Shown here in pieces: positions 19,355 through 30,218 of a stretch of 64,000 nt of DNA. The stretch spans positions 1,734,501-1,798,500 of the forward strand of contig BRXU01000012.1 of the NCBI GenBank assembly GCA_030267565.1. Reading direction: 5' to 3'. Each line of letters opens with the position of its first letter. The first letter of the stretch is position 1. Position numbers and translations under genes: made by a program. The notes under the pieces are model-generated. The model was given only the letters and a program-made list of their open reading frames with translations, was not told the origin of the DNA and searched no databases. The stretch is from Pleodorina starrii. Lineage: Eukaryota > Chlorophyta > Chlorophyceae > Chlamydomonadales > Volvocaceae.

Positions 19355-19901
19355 GGTCGGGCAGGGTGTTGGCGACCTATTTAATGTATGTAATCTGCTT
19401 CGTTCGTGTATCCCGAGTGCGTCTCCGGACTGACCAGGGACTCGATACCGCGGTTAAGGTCGTTAGCATAGTGCCCAGCGTTCTTCTCAGGCCCAGCCAT
19501 TTTCCGCAGCCACCAGTGTTGACTTCGTGGATTATTGTCTGAGGTTTCGGTTGCGCTCAGCGCGTCGGGGTCTAGCTTGGAGAGTCCCCGCGCGGCTTGT
19601 ACGGCTGTTTTGTCCGCTTGATTGCTCGTTGTACGTTACCCCAGTGTGGGATTTCACTGTAAGCAAAGACATACACATACACATACATACATACACATAC
19701 ACACGAATGAAAACAAAAGCACGACAAACGCGTACGAGTACAGCGTACGAAAGACGCTCAATATCCCGCGCTTCCGAAACGATATATTGACAACAGCACA
19801 CTGCCGGGACACCTCTCGGAAGTACTATGTCATATCGCCGTTTCGTTCCACAAGCACCTGGCGACAACTCCGACAACAAGGACGAAAGTGCCTTGCACGC
19901 T
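19355..19901. other. unassigned, with an (ACAT)n-like microsatellite
   Basis: 19668-19712 is a CATACACATA-type microsatellite. Short frames on the - strand may be upstream LINE remnants but show no motif. Confidence 0.4.
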
Positions 19902-20124
19902 AGATTACTGTCACGGGGTCGCCTGCCTAAGCTACATTAATCTGCTGTGCACTCAAGATTACTGTTGCGGGGTCGCCTTTGTAAGCAAGATCACTGTTGC
20001 GGGGTCGCCTTTGTAAGCAAGATTACTGTTGCGGGGTCGCCTTTGTAAGCAAATTACTGTTGCGGGGTCGCATGTGTAAGCAAGATTACTGTCACGGGGT
20101 CGCCTGCGTAAGCAAGATTACTGT
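19902..20124. repeat. 32-bp minisatellite, about 6-7 units
   Basis: Units of the form AAGATTACTGTTGCGGGG followed by TCGCCTTTGTAAGC, with variants TCACGGGG and one unit shortened by a base or two. Units are contiguous, without unique spacers. Confidence 0.85.
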
Positions 20125-20559
20125 GCTGTCCATTTCAGATCTCCCCTGCTTCAGATGAGTCCTGCGGGCGGCTCCTGGCGGCTTCATCAGTAAGCCAAGA
20201 TTATGATTACCGTGACCGTACTTGAGACGAGTCTTGCGGGTGCCTTTACTACCGGTAAGCTGTATTCTCTCCCGTAAAATGCAAGGTTGCACATGTGGCG
20301 CCCATAGGCCCTGAAAGGCCTCCCAGCAGTGTCTGAATGCTACTAGTCACGTCACACGAGTCACGTCACACGGCATGGCACTCTGCTTACTAAATTACCA
20401 CCACACACTCCTCCTTGGCGCCACAGTGCATGGTCCACAACGACAGCCCCCGGAATCCTTCCAATGCGACCCAACACAGATGCAAAGTGCCGCATGTACA
20501 TGCCCACCCTGCGGGTTACCGGCACGGCCCCCCAGGATAAGGCCCTTCCTTGCCGCTGG
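20125..20559. other. unassigned spacer
   Basis: No gene or repeat recognised apart from a doubled GTCACGTCACACG motif around 20345-20370. Confidence 0.4.
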
Positions 20560-20564
20560 CGGTC

Positions 20565-20812
20565 TGTAAGCAGTAAAGGCTTATCCCGCGGATGCTCAGG
20601 AGCCAGGCTTGCACTCCCCCTTAGAGTGAGCCGTCCTCGGCGTCCATGCATGGGGCCTCCCCACCCTCGCAAGGGTTTTACCCGACAGCCATGCGCTTTG
20701 ACCAGGGATCGAACCGGCGACCTCCCGGGCACGAGGTCGTACGGCATAGGTCTCGATACCAATTGTAAGCAGTAAAGGCTTATCCCGCGGATGCTCAGGA
20801 GCCAGGCTTACA
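20565..20812 (-). mobile_element. TRIM/SMART-type miniature LTR element with 49-bp LTRs
   Basis: Two 49-base direct repeats, 20565-20613 and 20764-20812, starting TGTAAGCAG and ending CTTACA (GCTTGCA in the left copy), enclose 150 bases. On the - strand a primer site ATTGGTATCGAG abuts the right LTR and a purine tract CTCTAAGGGGGAG abuts the left LTR. CGGTC at 20560-20564 and 20813-20817 is the target duplication. The interior includes a Pol III B-box-like GGTTCGATCCC on the - strand (20705-20715) and no ORF. Confidence 0.85.
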
Positions 20813-20817
20813 CGGTC

Positions 20818-21182
20818 ACTCTTCAGACAAACAAACACAGGACGCTGACAAACGAAACACTCAGACCGCTGCGAAAAGGCCTTAAACGCGTATCTATGAG
20901 CAGCGCTGCCTGGCCAATGAGGCCAGCCCCTGGAGGCCAGCAGTGGCCTCAAACTTCAAACTCTACTCCTGCCCTGCCCTGGCCGGCGGAAAGATTACGC
21001 GACATGACCCGACCCTAAGATTAGGCTTCTGAGACATCTGTCCTACCCTCCTCAGGAGCCAACCTGTTCAGCCGGACGGACGTACATTCCACGCTGCCTT
21101 TCAGCTACATCTCAACGTGTCGGACGGCCACTTTGTTCACGGGGCCAACTCCCCTGGCAGGGGCCGAAGCCCCACCGGCTGA
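20818..21182. other. unassigned spacer
   Basis: No gene or repeat family recognised. Confidence 0.35.
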
Positions 21183-22538
21183 CTAGGTTAGATTGCGTCT
21201 CGAACCTTTCGCCTCATGTAATCGAGGCACTGGGGGTGCTTCGCCGTGGCTGGGATATCCTACCGTATCGATACGGTGGGGGCCCGTCTGCGGGTGCTTC
21301 GGGGTCAGCTTGTCTGTTTGGGTTCCTGCTTCACGGAGGCCCAAAGAGATCAAGGCACCGCGTGTGTAGCGTATGTGAGTGGACTTCTCCCCCCGCAGCC
21401 TTATCCTGCTGGTCGCGGTACAGGAGAAAACCTTTTCTCGTTGCCCGTGGTGGGTGTGGCCGCCGACTTCATGAGCCATCGGTGAGCGGTTGTATCTTCG
21501 AGCTTCCCAGCGGTTGTATCTTCGAGCTTCCCCGGCAACGCGGGAAGGATGCCTTGCAGTCCGATGGGTGGTAGATGGCTACTAGGGGTGCCCTCGGCGG
21601 CTCGTCCCCCGTTCCTCCCTTAATGGCTTACTGGGGTATTTGCTTTCCAAGGTGGCGGCTGTTCTGATGGGACCGTCAACAAGACCTGCCTTTTCACGCC
21701 AGGTTTCAGTCGCGAGCTCGCGACCCGCAAGGCAGCACACGCGCGTTTCGTAGTGTAAGCGTTGGGGTCCATGAATCCAGAGAGGCCCCTGCTGCCGGTC
21801 GGGTGGCACTTGTTCCTGCTTGGGGCCTGCGCTGAGAACGGGAACAAAAGAGATCTGGTGGCGACTTACGGTGGACGGCATTTCTTAATTGGGAATTTCG
21901 CATATGAGGAGGGCAGCACCCTCCAAGTGCGGTTGCGGGGGCTACCCGGCAGGACCCGGCACAGGAGGCCGGTCGGATCTCCCCGCCATTTCTGGGCCTG
22001 CCCGGTGGGCCAGGCAGTGGTTGCGCAGTTGGCGGAAAGGATTAGGAGGCCGGTTACACGGACTGAATTGTGGCTGGCACAGGCCCCGGGAGAAGTGCGG
22101 CAGTGCGTGCTTGCGGATATCACGGCTGTAGAGGGTCGCCCGTTCATGGTGGAAGCGCTGAAAACGAGCCCGCCGCAGGGACCCCGCCCTGCCCTTACAG
22201 AGCAAGCGATTACCCGGGCGGCGGTGATAGGCTTCTGGAGTTGCCCGCAGAGCGCTGAGCGAGCCACCGATTATAGATCTGCGGGTCTGATTGAGAAGTT
22301 GGCTCTGCAGCGGCTCCTACACCGTAGCTCCCGCCGTGCAAACGGTGGCCCTGCGACACCAATCCACGCGTGGTGCCGTCCTCTTCCGCCTGTGATTCCC
22401 CAAACTGCTATTGCCGCATGGCCTATACAGCATTGCGCCCCATTAACGGTCACCGAAACGCTACCAAGTAAACTCGTGCCTCAACGGACGTCCACCCTAC
22501 CGCAGAATATCTGCTACAGCTGCTTCCGGCTGCATTGA
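21183..22538 (+). pseudogene. LINE-type ORF2 3' remnant
   Basis: The frame 21762-22538 includes 'HFWACPVGQAVVAQL', the H-x-FWxCP half of a knuckle found at the C-terminus of algal LINE proteins. The expected Cys pair is in another frame just upstream ('CGCGG' at about 21930), so a frameshift lies between. Upstream frames (21236-21574) may belong to the same protein but show no motif. No RT catalytic motif is present. Confidence 0.45.
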
Positions 22539-22905
22539 ATACCGTAATTAGTGGGGGGGGGTAATAAGAACGGCCCGGGGCGAGGGGGGGGGGGGTAGTT
22601 CTGCACTCCAGATGCAGCGGCATTGACACGCGATGACCGGCGCGCGCGTGCATGATGCATCATACGTATAGGGTGGTGATGTAATTGAGGCCGCAGCAGC
22701 GAGCCGCATGCTCCATTCGGCAGGGCCCCGGCAGCTCCCAGGACAACAGCCGGCGGCCACACGGGTGGCTTCTGTCTTCTGTCTGGCGCTGCTACCCCTC
22801 GCTGCTGCCTGTGCCGCTACCTGACGCCGACTCCATCTCTGCAGTGGCCGCTGCTGCCTCCGCCTTCACTGCTGCTGCGACTGCTGCTGCTGCTGCTGCT
22901 GCGGT
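22539..22905. other. spacer with poly-G tracts and a (CTG)n run
   Basis: G-tracts at 22551-22560 and 22584-22595; CTG triplets at 22868-22902. Probably 3' flank of the MSI4-like gene. Confidence 0.4.
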
Positions 22906-25900
22906 TTACGTGGCGGTGACTTCTTCTTTGACCTCCGCCTTGAGGGCCTTATCAGCGTCCTTTGCGGCGGGGGAGTCGCTGGTGTTGGGGGCGGTGCTGC
23001 CGCTGAGGATGAACTCCCTAGGGGGGGGGCCGAGTGGGAGGCAGCAAGGGAGGAAGGAGGGTGTGGATGCGTCATGGATGGTCGGCGCGAGGAGGTTCTT
23101 AGATGGGTTCAGGGGTCAGTCGAGCAGGGTGGTCCGGAGTGGATTTGGGGGGTTTCGGGCACCGCACACCACACCACACCACACCACACCACACCACACC
23201 ACACGAAACGGCGCCTCTCAGGCTGCACCGCGCATCGACCCAACACCTGTCCCGCGGGGCTTCACTTCGCAGTGGGTACGACTCGGTGTCCGTCCATGGT
23301 GGGCTGTCAAGGTGGGCTGAGGCACAGGAAGCTTGCCCACCCAGCAGCCCACACATCCATCCATCAGGTATCTCCCTCCCCCCTCCCCCTCCCCACCCGT
23401 GCATGTCCTCCTGCCTCTCCGCGAAAAACTAACGCCGGTAGCTACGGCTAGGTAGGCGCACCAACACCACTCACAAGCACACGCTCACAAGCACATGCAC
23501 ATGCACATGCACATCAGCAACACGCACGGTGCCTCACTCTTGACAGCCACGGTACCAAATGTTCACGAAGCGCAACTTGAGGCGGTGTCCGCAGGTATTA
23601 CGGTAGCCGCCACCCTACCTGTGCTGATCCAGCTCCGCCACCGCCTCGTCATAGGGCCGGTAGATGAGGTCCAGGGGCCGCCACACCTGTGCACCAGGGG
23701 GCGAGCGGGGCCCCGGAGGTCAGCCGGCGGCGCTGCGCAGGGGAGCGACTGCCGCTGCCGCTGTTGGCTGTTGGCGGATGAGCTCCCAAGCGTTGCGCCG
23801 TTGCCACACAGAGAGTACCGGTACCCCTCGTTCACGCCCCTGCACCCGAATTCGTCGAGAGCGCCAAACCCTGGAGCCCAAATCCACCTCCCGCGCCCGC
23901 CTTGCCAGCATCCCGCCTCTTAAGGTACTCGCGGCAGGGCCACGCCTCACGCGGCTGCCCTCTCCACCCCCTACCCCGCCCCCAGGGCCCCGGCCCCTCC
24001 CACCCACCCCACCCACCTGCAGCGTGCCATCCGGCGCCACCTCGTCGTCCGCGGGGGTGTTCTCCGACACGCTGATGAGCGTCCAGGCCTCACTGGGGTG
24101 CCACTGGAAGTCCGTCACTCGCTGCGGAAGGGGGTGGGGGTGGGGTGAGGGAGGTGTGGGTTGGGTTGGGGTTGGGGTAAAAAAGAGGATACCGCAGCGA
24201 AGGGATGGAGACGGCGTGTTAGCGAGCGGACCCTGGATGGGAGGAGACGGATGGGGAGGCGCGAGGGACAGCGGAAGAGGACGAGGGGGAGGGGGAGGGG
24301 GAGGAGAAGGTGGGCGTGAGCGCTGGGGTTGCTCGCGTAACGTAGGATGATGATTTCATGCGAGCCGCGGGGCAGCCCGCAACCGTCTCCAGGGGCCCGA
24401 GAGCGCACAGCCCCGCGATACATGCCGCCGCCCTGCTAAGCCGCTCGCCGGACTGCCCCTGGTCCCTAGCCACCAGCAACCTCGAGCGCGTGGAAGGATG
24501 CGTCAACGAGCTCGCGGCTGCCTGGCTCGTATCTCCCTCCTGATCAGGAGGTCCCCGCCCCGCCCCGCCCCGGCCCGGCCCGCCCCGCCCCGCCCCGGCC
24601 CGCCCCGCCCCGCCCCGCCCCGTGCTGTAACCTCTTACTGCCAAAACATCCCCCACCGCCTCCCCAGCCCGCCAACACACTGCATGCATCCTCGCCGGGA
24701 CTTGGAGCCTCGCGACTCCCCGCCCCGAGCCCAACCGCCGCCAACCAATCCCACCCCCGCCCCGACCCACCCCCGTCCGGTGGCCGATGTGCCGGAATAT
24801 GAGCTGCGGCGGCGGCTCCGCGGCAGCCTTGTCCTTGTCGCCCTTGTCCTTGCCGCCCGCTTCCTTTGAGCTGCTGCTGCTGCGAGCCCGCTTCCGCGCC
24901 GGGCCGCCCTTGTCACCCTTGTCAGCCGCGTCCTTGTCGGCGCCACCGCTGCCGACCGCCTCGCCGCCAGCGCTGCCGCCGCCAGCGGCGCCCATCCCCA
25001 ACCCCGCCCCCGCCCCCGCCGCCGCTGTTGCCGCCGCCGGCTTGCCGTCGGGCTCCATCCGGGATAGGTCCCAAATGGCGACCGTGTGGTCCTCAGAACA
25101 GCTGGCGAACACGTCCTGGGGGTGCGTGTGTATATATGGGTGTGTGTGTGGGGGGGGGTATCCACGGGGGTATAGGCCGGAGCCCGTGAACGGTAAAGTA
25201 AGAGAAGAAGGCCGTCTCGTCTGCAAAGGAACAGCGAGGTGGGGTGGGAGGGCGCGGAGTGGGGACCCCGTCCCGCACCGGCCCTGTCCTGCGCCGTCCC
25301 GTACAACATGTCGGCAGTGCACCTCGCCGCGGCTCTTCGCCGCCCGCGCCCCGCCCCTCCGGGCCCCACCTTGCAGGCCGGGTGCCACTCCACGTGTATG
25401 ATGTCGGAGGACTGCTGCTGCTGCTGCTGCTGCGATGCGGTGTAGTGGCGGTGCGTGTCGAAGGCGAAAAGGCGGTCGCTGCGGGAGGACATCCGCCGCC
25501 GGTCCCACACGTGCAGACTGCCGTCCTGCGCGCCTGCGGGAGGGAGGGAGGGGGGGGAAAGGGGGCGTGGTAGGAGGGAGGGAGGGGCGGGTGGTGGAGG
25601 GGAGTGTAGAGTCCGCTTGGGCAGCAAGTGGCTGCTGGGATGAGTCGGCCGACAAATTCCCTCGGCCTCCCTGCAATTGCAACCACCCACTGTAAGCAAC
25701 GAATGCAAATCGGCCCAGCAGCCTAGCAGAGGCCGAGGGAATCGATGCCGTGCAGAAACGATGCTGCAACCGTACTCCCCGCCCCGGGCCCTCCTTCTTC
25801 CCCGCCTGCCTTCCTCCGTTCCCCCAGCCCCCATATCGCCCCCCCGGCCCCGCCCCGCCCCGGCCCCGCCACTCCTCCTCGTCCCCCTCCCTCCCTCCCT

Positions 25901-28900
25901 CCCTCCCCCGCCCCTCACCCGTCACCAGCAAGTTCTCATCCAGTGGGCACCAATCCACACACATCACGTTGACTCCCGGACCGTGAGCGTCCCGCAGCTC
26001 CGCCACCCAGCTGCCGCTGCTGCTGCTGCCGCTGCTGCTGCCGCTGCTGCCCCCGCCTGCCCCCGCCCCTGCCGTCCGCAGGTCCCAGGTGAGTATGCGC
26101 CCATCGTCCGCCACACTGATCAGCAGCTCGCCGCCCCCCGGCTGGAACACCAGGTCGCCCACTGTGGCGGTGTGGCCCTCCAGACGGAAGCGAGCTGAAG
26201 GGAGGAGGGCGGAGGGGGGAGGCGGAGGAGGGAGGTGGGGGGGGGGTGAGGGAGGGAGGAGGAGGAGGAGGAGGAGACGGGAGGGGAGGTGCAGCACGAA
26301 ACAGCACGAAGGGAGGGAAGGGGGGGTGTTGTAGTACAGGCTGCAGAGCCGCAATCTTCGGGCGGCAGCAGCAGCAGCAGCAGCGGCGGCGGAGGAGGAG
26401 GAGCGACGTGCGGCGGTAACGAGGCATGCGCCCGTCACGGACTGGACTGTTGGTTTTCGATTCGAGAAAGTTGGGAGGGCAGGGCAGGGCAGGGGCAGCT
26501 ACTACCACCAGTCGTCAGACCCGCGGCTCGCTGCCCGGGACCAGGGGGCGCTCCGGGCGATCTGGGCGGGCTGTGGGACGTGAGCGGGTAGTGGGGATAG
26601 TGCGGGTAGGTAAGCTGGCGGGTAAGGGTAGGGGCCAAAGCCGAATCCCCATCCACCCCGACCCCGACCATCCCTGACCCCCATCCCACCCGAGTGGGCC
26701 CCCACCGCCCTCACGCCCCAACCGCCAGGCCCCACCCCACCCCACCCCACCCCTCCCCACCCCAGTCCCCACCCACGTTTGAGCTCTGTCGGCTGCTGCT
26801 GCTGCCTGCTGCTGCCACGCCCCGGCTGCCCCTCCCCGACTGCCGCTGCCCCCGTGAGCGCCGTGACGCTGTCCCCCAGCTCCCACACCAGCACCAGCTT
26901 ATCGTTGCCGCCGCTGCCCACACGCGGCCCGCCACCGCCCCGGGGCGCACACGCCAGCGGAAACTGCGCATCGTCCTCGTGGCCCACCAGCACCAGGTCC
27001 GGAACCGAGTCCTTGTTGGAACCAGACTTGGAGTCGCCGCCGCCGTCGCTGCCGGACCGCTCGCGGGCGGAGCGCGCCTGCGCATTGCGCCGCGTCGCGT
27101 CGCGTCGCGTGGGGTTGATACCAGATCAGGCAAGATCGGAGCAGCGGCGCAGCGGCGCAGCGGCGCAGCGCGAGGCGATGGGTGGAGCACGTTCGGTGTT
27201 GCCCGCCCGCCCACGACCCACCCACCCACCCGCCCACCCACCCACCCACACACCACACACCGCGTCCCGGTAGCCGCGGCCGCGAGCCCTGGACGCCGTT
27301 CCAATGCCCCTCGACGCGTCGTTGCGCATCGCGGCTTACCGATTACCCGACGCGGCCTAACGCGCCGTTTCCCCCGTCCCAACCCATACATACCGGTAGT
27401 CCGGTACACGCAATGAAGGGATGGACTGCCCGCTCGCACGCAAAGCCCCTTCGGACAGAGACGGGCGGCCTGCCCCGGATCGCCGCCGCCACTCCCTCCG
27501 GAAAGCACCTCCGCTGCCCCCTCACCTCACACACGCACGCTCACCTTTGCTGACGCCGCCGCCACCCCCGCCGACTTGGGTCGCCGGTCGGGCTGCGAGT
27601 CCATGTTCCACACGTACAGCTTGGGCGAGTCCGTGTGGGTGACGACGAGCTCGGGGTGCTGGGGCAGCTCCCGGACCTTGTTCACCTGGGGGGGGGGGTA
27701 TCCACGTATAGGCCGGAGCCCGTAAACGGTATCAAATCAGAGAAATATCCTTCCTGTCTGCAAAAGAAAAACGAGGTAAACTTGCAAGCAGCAAGGGCGT
27801 TAGATACAAACCGAGAGATGGTAGCGAGTCCGAGTTGAGCCGCCACGTGACGAGGACGAGACGAGACGTAACGGTGGATGCTGGAAATTCGCTGAGGCTG
27901 TGAGGTGACACGTTGCTGAACTGGTCGAGAAAGTGCGGCTGGTGCCCCAATCCCCGAAGCCCGCGAAGACCCAACTCACCTACGGCAGGCAAAGAGAAGG
28001 ACGCAGAACAAGGAAAGGGCGACGTCAACAGACAGGAAGAACAGACGCAGGGACAGCGTTACCGGCGAGACCCCCATGCGAATGCGGCTGGAGCTGCGGC
28101 TGATATTGTCGAGCTGGCTGATCGAGAGATGGGAGTGGGTGAATGCTGTATGGGAAAGGGGATTAAGGAGAGGAATACGTGCACAAGGGGGACAATGTCG
28201 TGCATGTGTACGAGGGTGGCGGGCGCGGACGACCCCGTGGGCAGGGGGGTTTGAGGAGGAGCAGGGGGGAGGGCGTTGGGGCGGTGTGGCCGCCACCGCC
28301 GGCACGGCTTGGACTCGCCGCACCGGCACCCACGCGCGCTGGGGTCGGCCCAGATCCAGGCAGCGCCCACATCTGGCCCCAATCGCAATCGCAATCGGCC
28401 GAAACCCCACCGACCGACCCACGGGTCCGCCCCGTTCTCGCCTCGCGTCGGCCCGGCCCCCTGCTCCGCCTCCTTCCCTCCCTCCGGGCGACACCCACCC
28501 ACCCACCCACCTCCCCCGGGTGGTAGATCGTCTTGATGATCTGCACTTGCTGCGCGGTGGACTTGTCCTGCCAGTTGGACACCGCCTCGCAGGAAGCCAC
28601 GTGGGACTGCGCCAGGGAGGGTTATCCACGTATAGGCAGGAGCGCAAGGGGGGGGGGGACAGGGAGTGATGCGCTCCATTATATAACATGAGACACTGAA
28701 GGGGGGAGACGGAGGGGGTAAAAAGAAAATACCGCGGCGGAGACCGACGGAGACGACGTTAACGAACGGACCCGGAACCAAGGGGGGGCGGGGGAGCCAG
28801 CAGCGTGAACAGGGGGCGGGGGGTGAGGGGGCAGGCGCAAGTACCGGTGATGTCCGATTTCCTAGCAGCCCGGGACGGGCGGGAGCCCCCATCCCGTAAG

Positions 28901-30218
28901 GGCGCATGCCCTCCACATCCACATCCGGCAGCGACGCATCCCTCGTCCACCGGGCCTCAGTGACCCGACATGAGACAACTCGCCACCCCTCGTCCCTTTC
29001 CTTCCCGTCCCTTCCCTTCCCTTCCCTTTCCTTCCCTTCTCTCTCCTTCCCTTTCCTTGCCTTCCTGACACCCCGAGGCCCCATCCCTTAACCTGCCCTG
29101 TCACGATCCGCACCCGCAACCCCTCGGGGTGCCCGCTCGCCCACCCGCCCTCTCATTGCCTCCGCACGCACACCCCAGCCCAACCTGCCGTACATATGTC
29201 GTACCTTGAGCACGTCAATGTGCGCCAGGATGAGGGTGTTGGGCCGCGACTCGTCCACCACCTGCATCCGCCCGCCCGCCCGCCCGCCCGACCAGGGTGG
29301 GACACCGCCGTCAGCCACATCGCGACCGAGGACCCTACGGACTCATTGGGTACCGGACTCATTGGCTACCGGACCGGCTACCGGACCCTACGGACCGGCT
29401 ACCGGACTCATTGGGTACCGGACTCATTGGCTACCGGACCGGCTACCGGACCCTACGGACCGGCTACCGGACTCATTGGGTACCGGACTCATTGGCTACC
29501 GGACCGGCTACCGGACCCTACGGACCGGCTACCGGACTCATTGGGTACCGGACTCCATGGCGGCATCAGCGGCCGGGAAGGACCGCGCTGAGGGAGCGAC
29601 AGGCACGCCCCGTCGCGGCGGGCAATGGCGACGCGGTGGCGAGCCAGTGCACTCACAGACCGCATGTGGCGGATCGAGATGGAGGCTTGAGGGTTTGAGG
29701 TGCGGCCGCGATACGGTTAGTCGCTGGCGCCCAGCAGCCGGCGCGCCGCGGGCCCGAAATGGGGTCGGTGCTGTTGCTGTACAGTGGCAGTACCTACAAT
29801 ACAACATGCCGCCGTACTGCACAGTCCAGCTGGGCAAAAGGGGTCCGCCCCCTCCACCGTGGGCGCACAACCCCCCAAACACCACCCCACCCCCAGCCCT
29901 CCTCTCGAGCCCCAGCTCCCCGCCCCCCCTCCCTCCCTCTCCCGCCTTCCCTCTCCGCGCCTCGCCGCACCGGATGGCGCGATGGGATGGCCCGGCCCGT
30001 CCCGGCGCAGTGCCAGTGCACAGCTTTGGTGGGCCCCACCCGGTTCGCCCCTCTGCGGCCTGGAACCTTCCCCTTCCCCCCGCCGCTGTGTTTTCCCTCT
30101 GCGGCCTGGCACGCGGCGCCGCCCCTCCTGACCGGCTCCGCCCCCCCCCCCGACCTGCTCCGAGAGGTACGCCCGGTACTTGGCCTTGTAGCCCAGGTCC
30201 TCCACCTGGGAGCCCCAT
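22906..30218 (-). CDS. MSI4: WD40 histone-binding protein, MSI4/FVE (RBBP4/7) family, 5'-incomplete
   Basis: Exons in order of transcription: 30155-30218, 29205-29261, 28511-28606, 27545-27685, 26777-27077, 25919-26194, 25370-25533, 24771-25115, 24017-24121, 23619-23686, 22906-23002, about 570 codons. Diagnostic motifs: 'KTIYHPGE', 'VRELPQHPELVVTHTDSP', 'LVLVGHEDDAQFPLA', 'RFRLEGHTATV', 'CVDWCPLDENLLVTG', 'DIIHVEWHP', 'SEDHTVAIWD', 'VTDFQWHPSEAWTLISVSE', 'LDLIYRPYDEAVAEL'. The family binds histone H3/H4 in chromatin-assembly, deacetylase and Polycomb-type complexes in the nucleus. Ser/Gly, Gln and Lys/Asp-rich insertions enlarge loops between blades. The last exon pair is one option: without the final splice the protein ends at TAG 23615-23617. 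The N-terminal helix and the usual WPS/LTW segment upstream of 'WGSQVEDLGYKAKY' were not found. Confidence 0.88.
23165..23204. repeat. (ACACC)n microsatellite
   Basis: About eight CACAC-type five-base units between the last two MSI4 exons. Confidence 0.85.
24176..24236 (-). repeat. intron module A (representative copy)
   Basis: On the - strand the consensus contains TTCGCTAACGCCGTCTCC, then CGCTGCGGTATC and TTCTTTTTACC. Further copies in the same orientation are at 28717-28781, 37577-37625, 52701-52748, 59174-59230, 60352-60420 and 61986-62018; inverted copies at 56752-56789, 58437-58476 and 61517-61551. Most lie in introns of the MSI4 and IFT139 genes, usually within 60 bases upstream of a 3' splice site. 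Confidence 0.75.
24553..24622. repeat. (CCCCG)n tract in an MSI4 intron
   Basis: CCCCGCCCCGCCCCGGCCCG pattern for about 70 bases; the transcribed strand gives repeated GGGGC tracts. Confidence 0.85.
27693..27735 (-). repeat. intron module B (representative copy)
   Basis: The + strand reads TATCCACGTATAGGCCGGAG and CCCGTAAACGGTA. Other copies are at 25157-25200, 28617-28650, 38049-38082, 57050-57092 and 60494-60516, and inverted at 53284-53325. Five of the seven lie in introns of - strand genes; at 27693 and 28617 the module starts about 10 bases from the 3' splice site. Confidence 0.75.
29330..29565. repeat. 65-bp tandem repeat in an MSI4 intron
   Basis: GGACTCATTGGGTACC starts at 29339, 29404, 29469 and 29534, a strict 65-base period with almost no divergence. 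Within each unit ACCGGCTACCGGAC is itself repeated. It lies in the intron between exons 29205-29261 and 30155-30218. Confidence 0.9.

Noticed and set aside
19902..20124. CRISPR-like array
   Set aside because: Units are contiguous without unique spacers, and the context is eukaryotic; it is a minisatellite.
20705..20715. tRNA gene (B-box)
   Set aside because: No cloverleaf or acceptor stem; the motif lies inside the TRIM.
24219..26438. 739-codon open frame on the - strand
   Set aside because: It reads through true exons of the MSI4 gene and their GC-rich introns; family alignment demands splicing.
28059..29084. 341-codon - strand frame
   Set aside because: Spans the MSI4 exon 28511-28606 in a different frame and repeat modules A and B; non-coding read-through.
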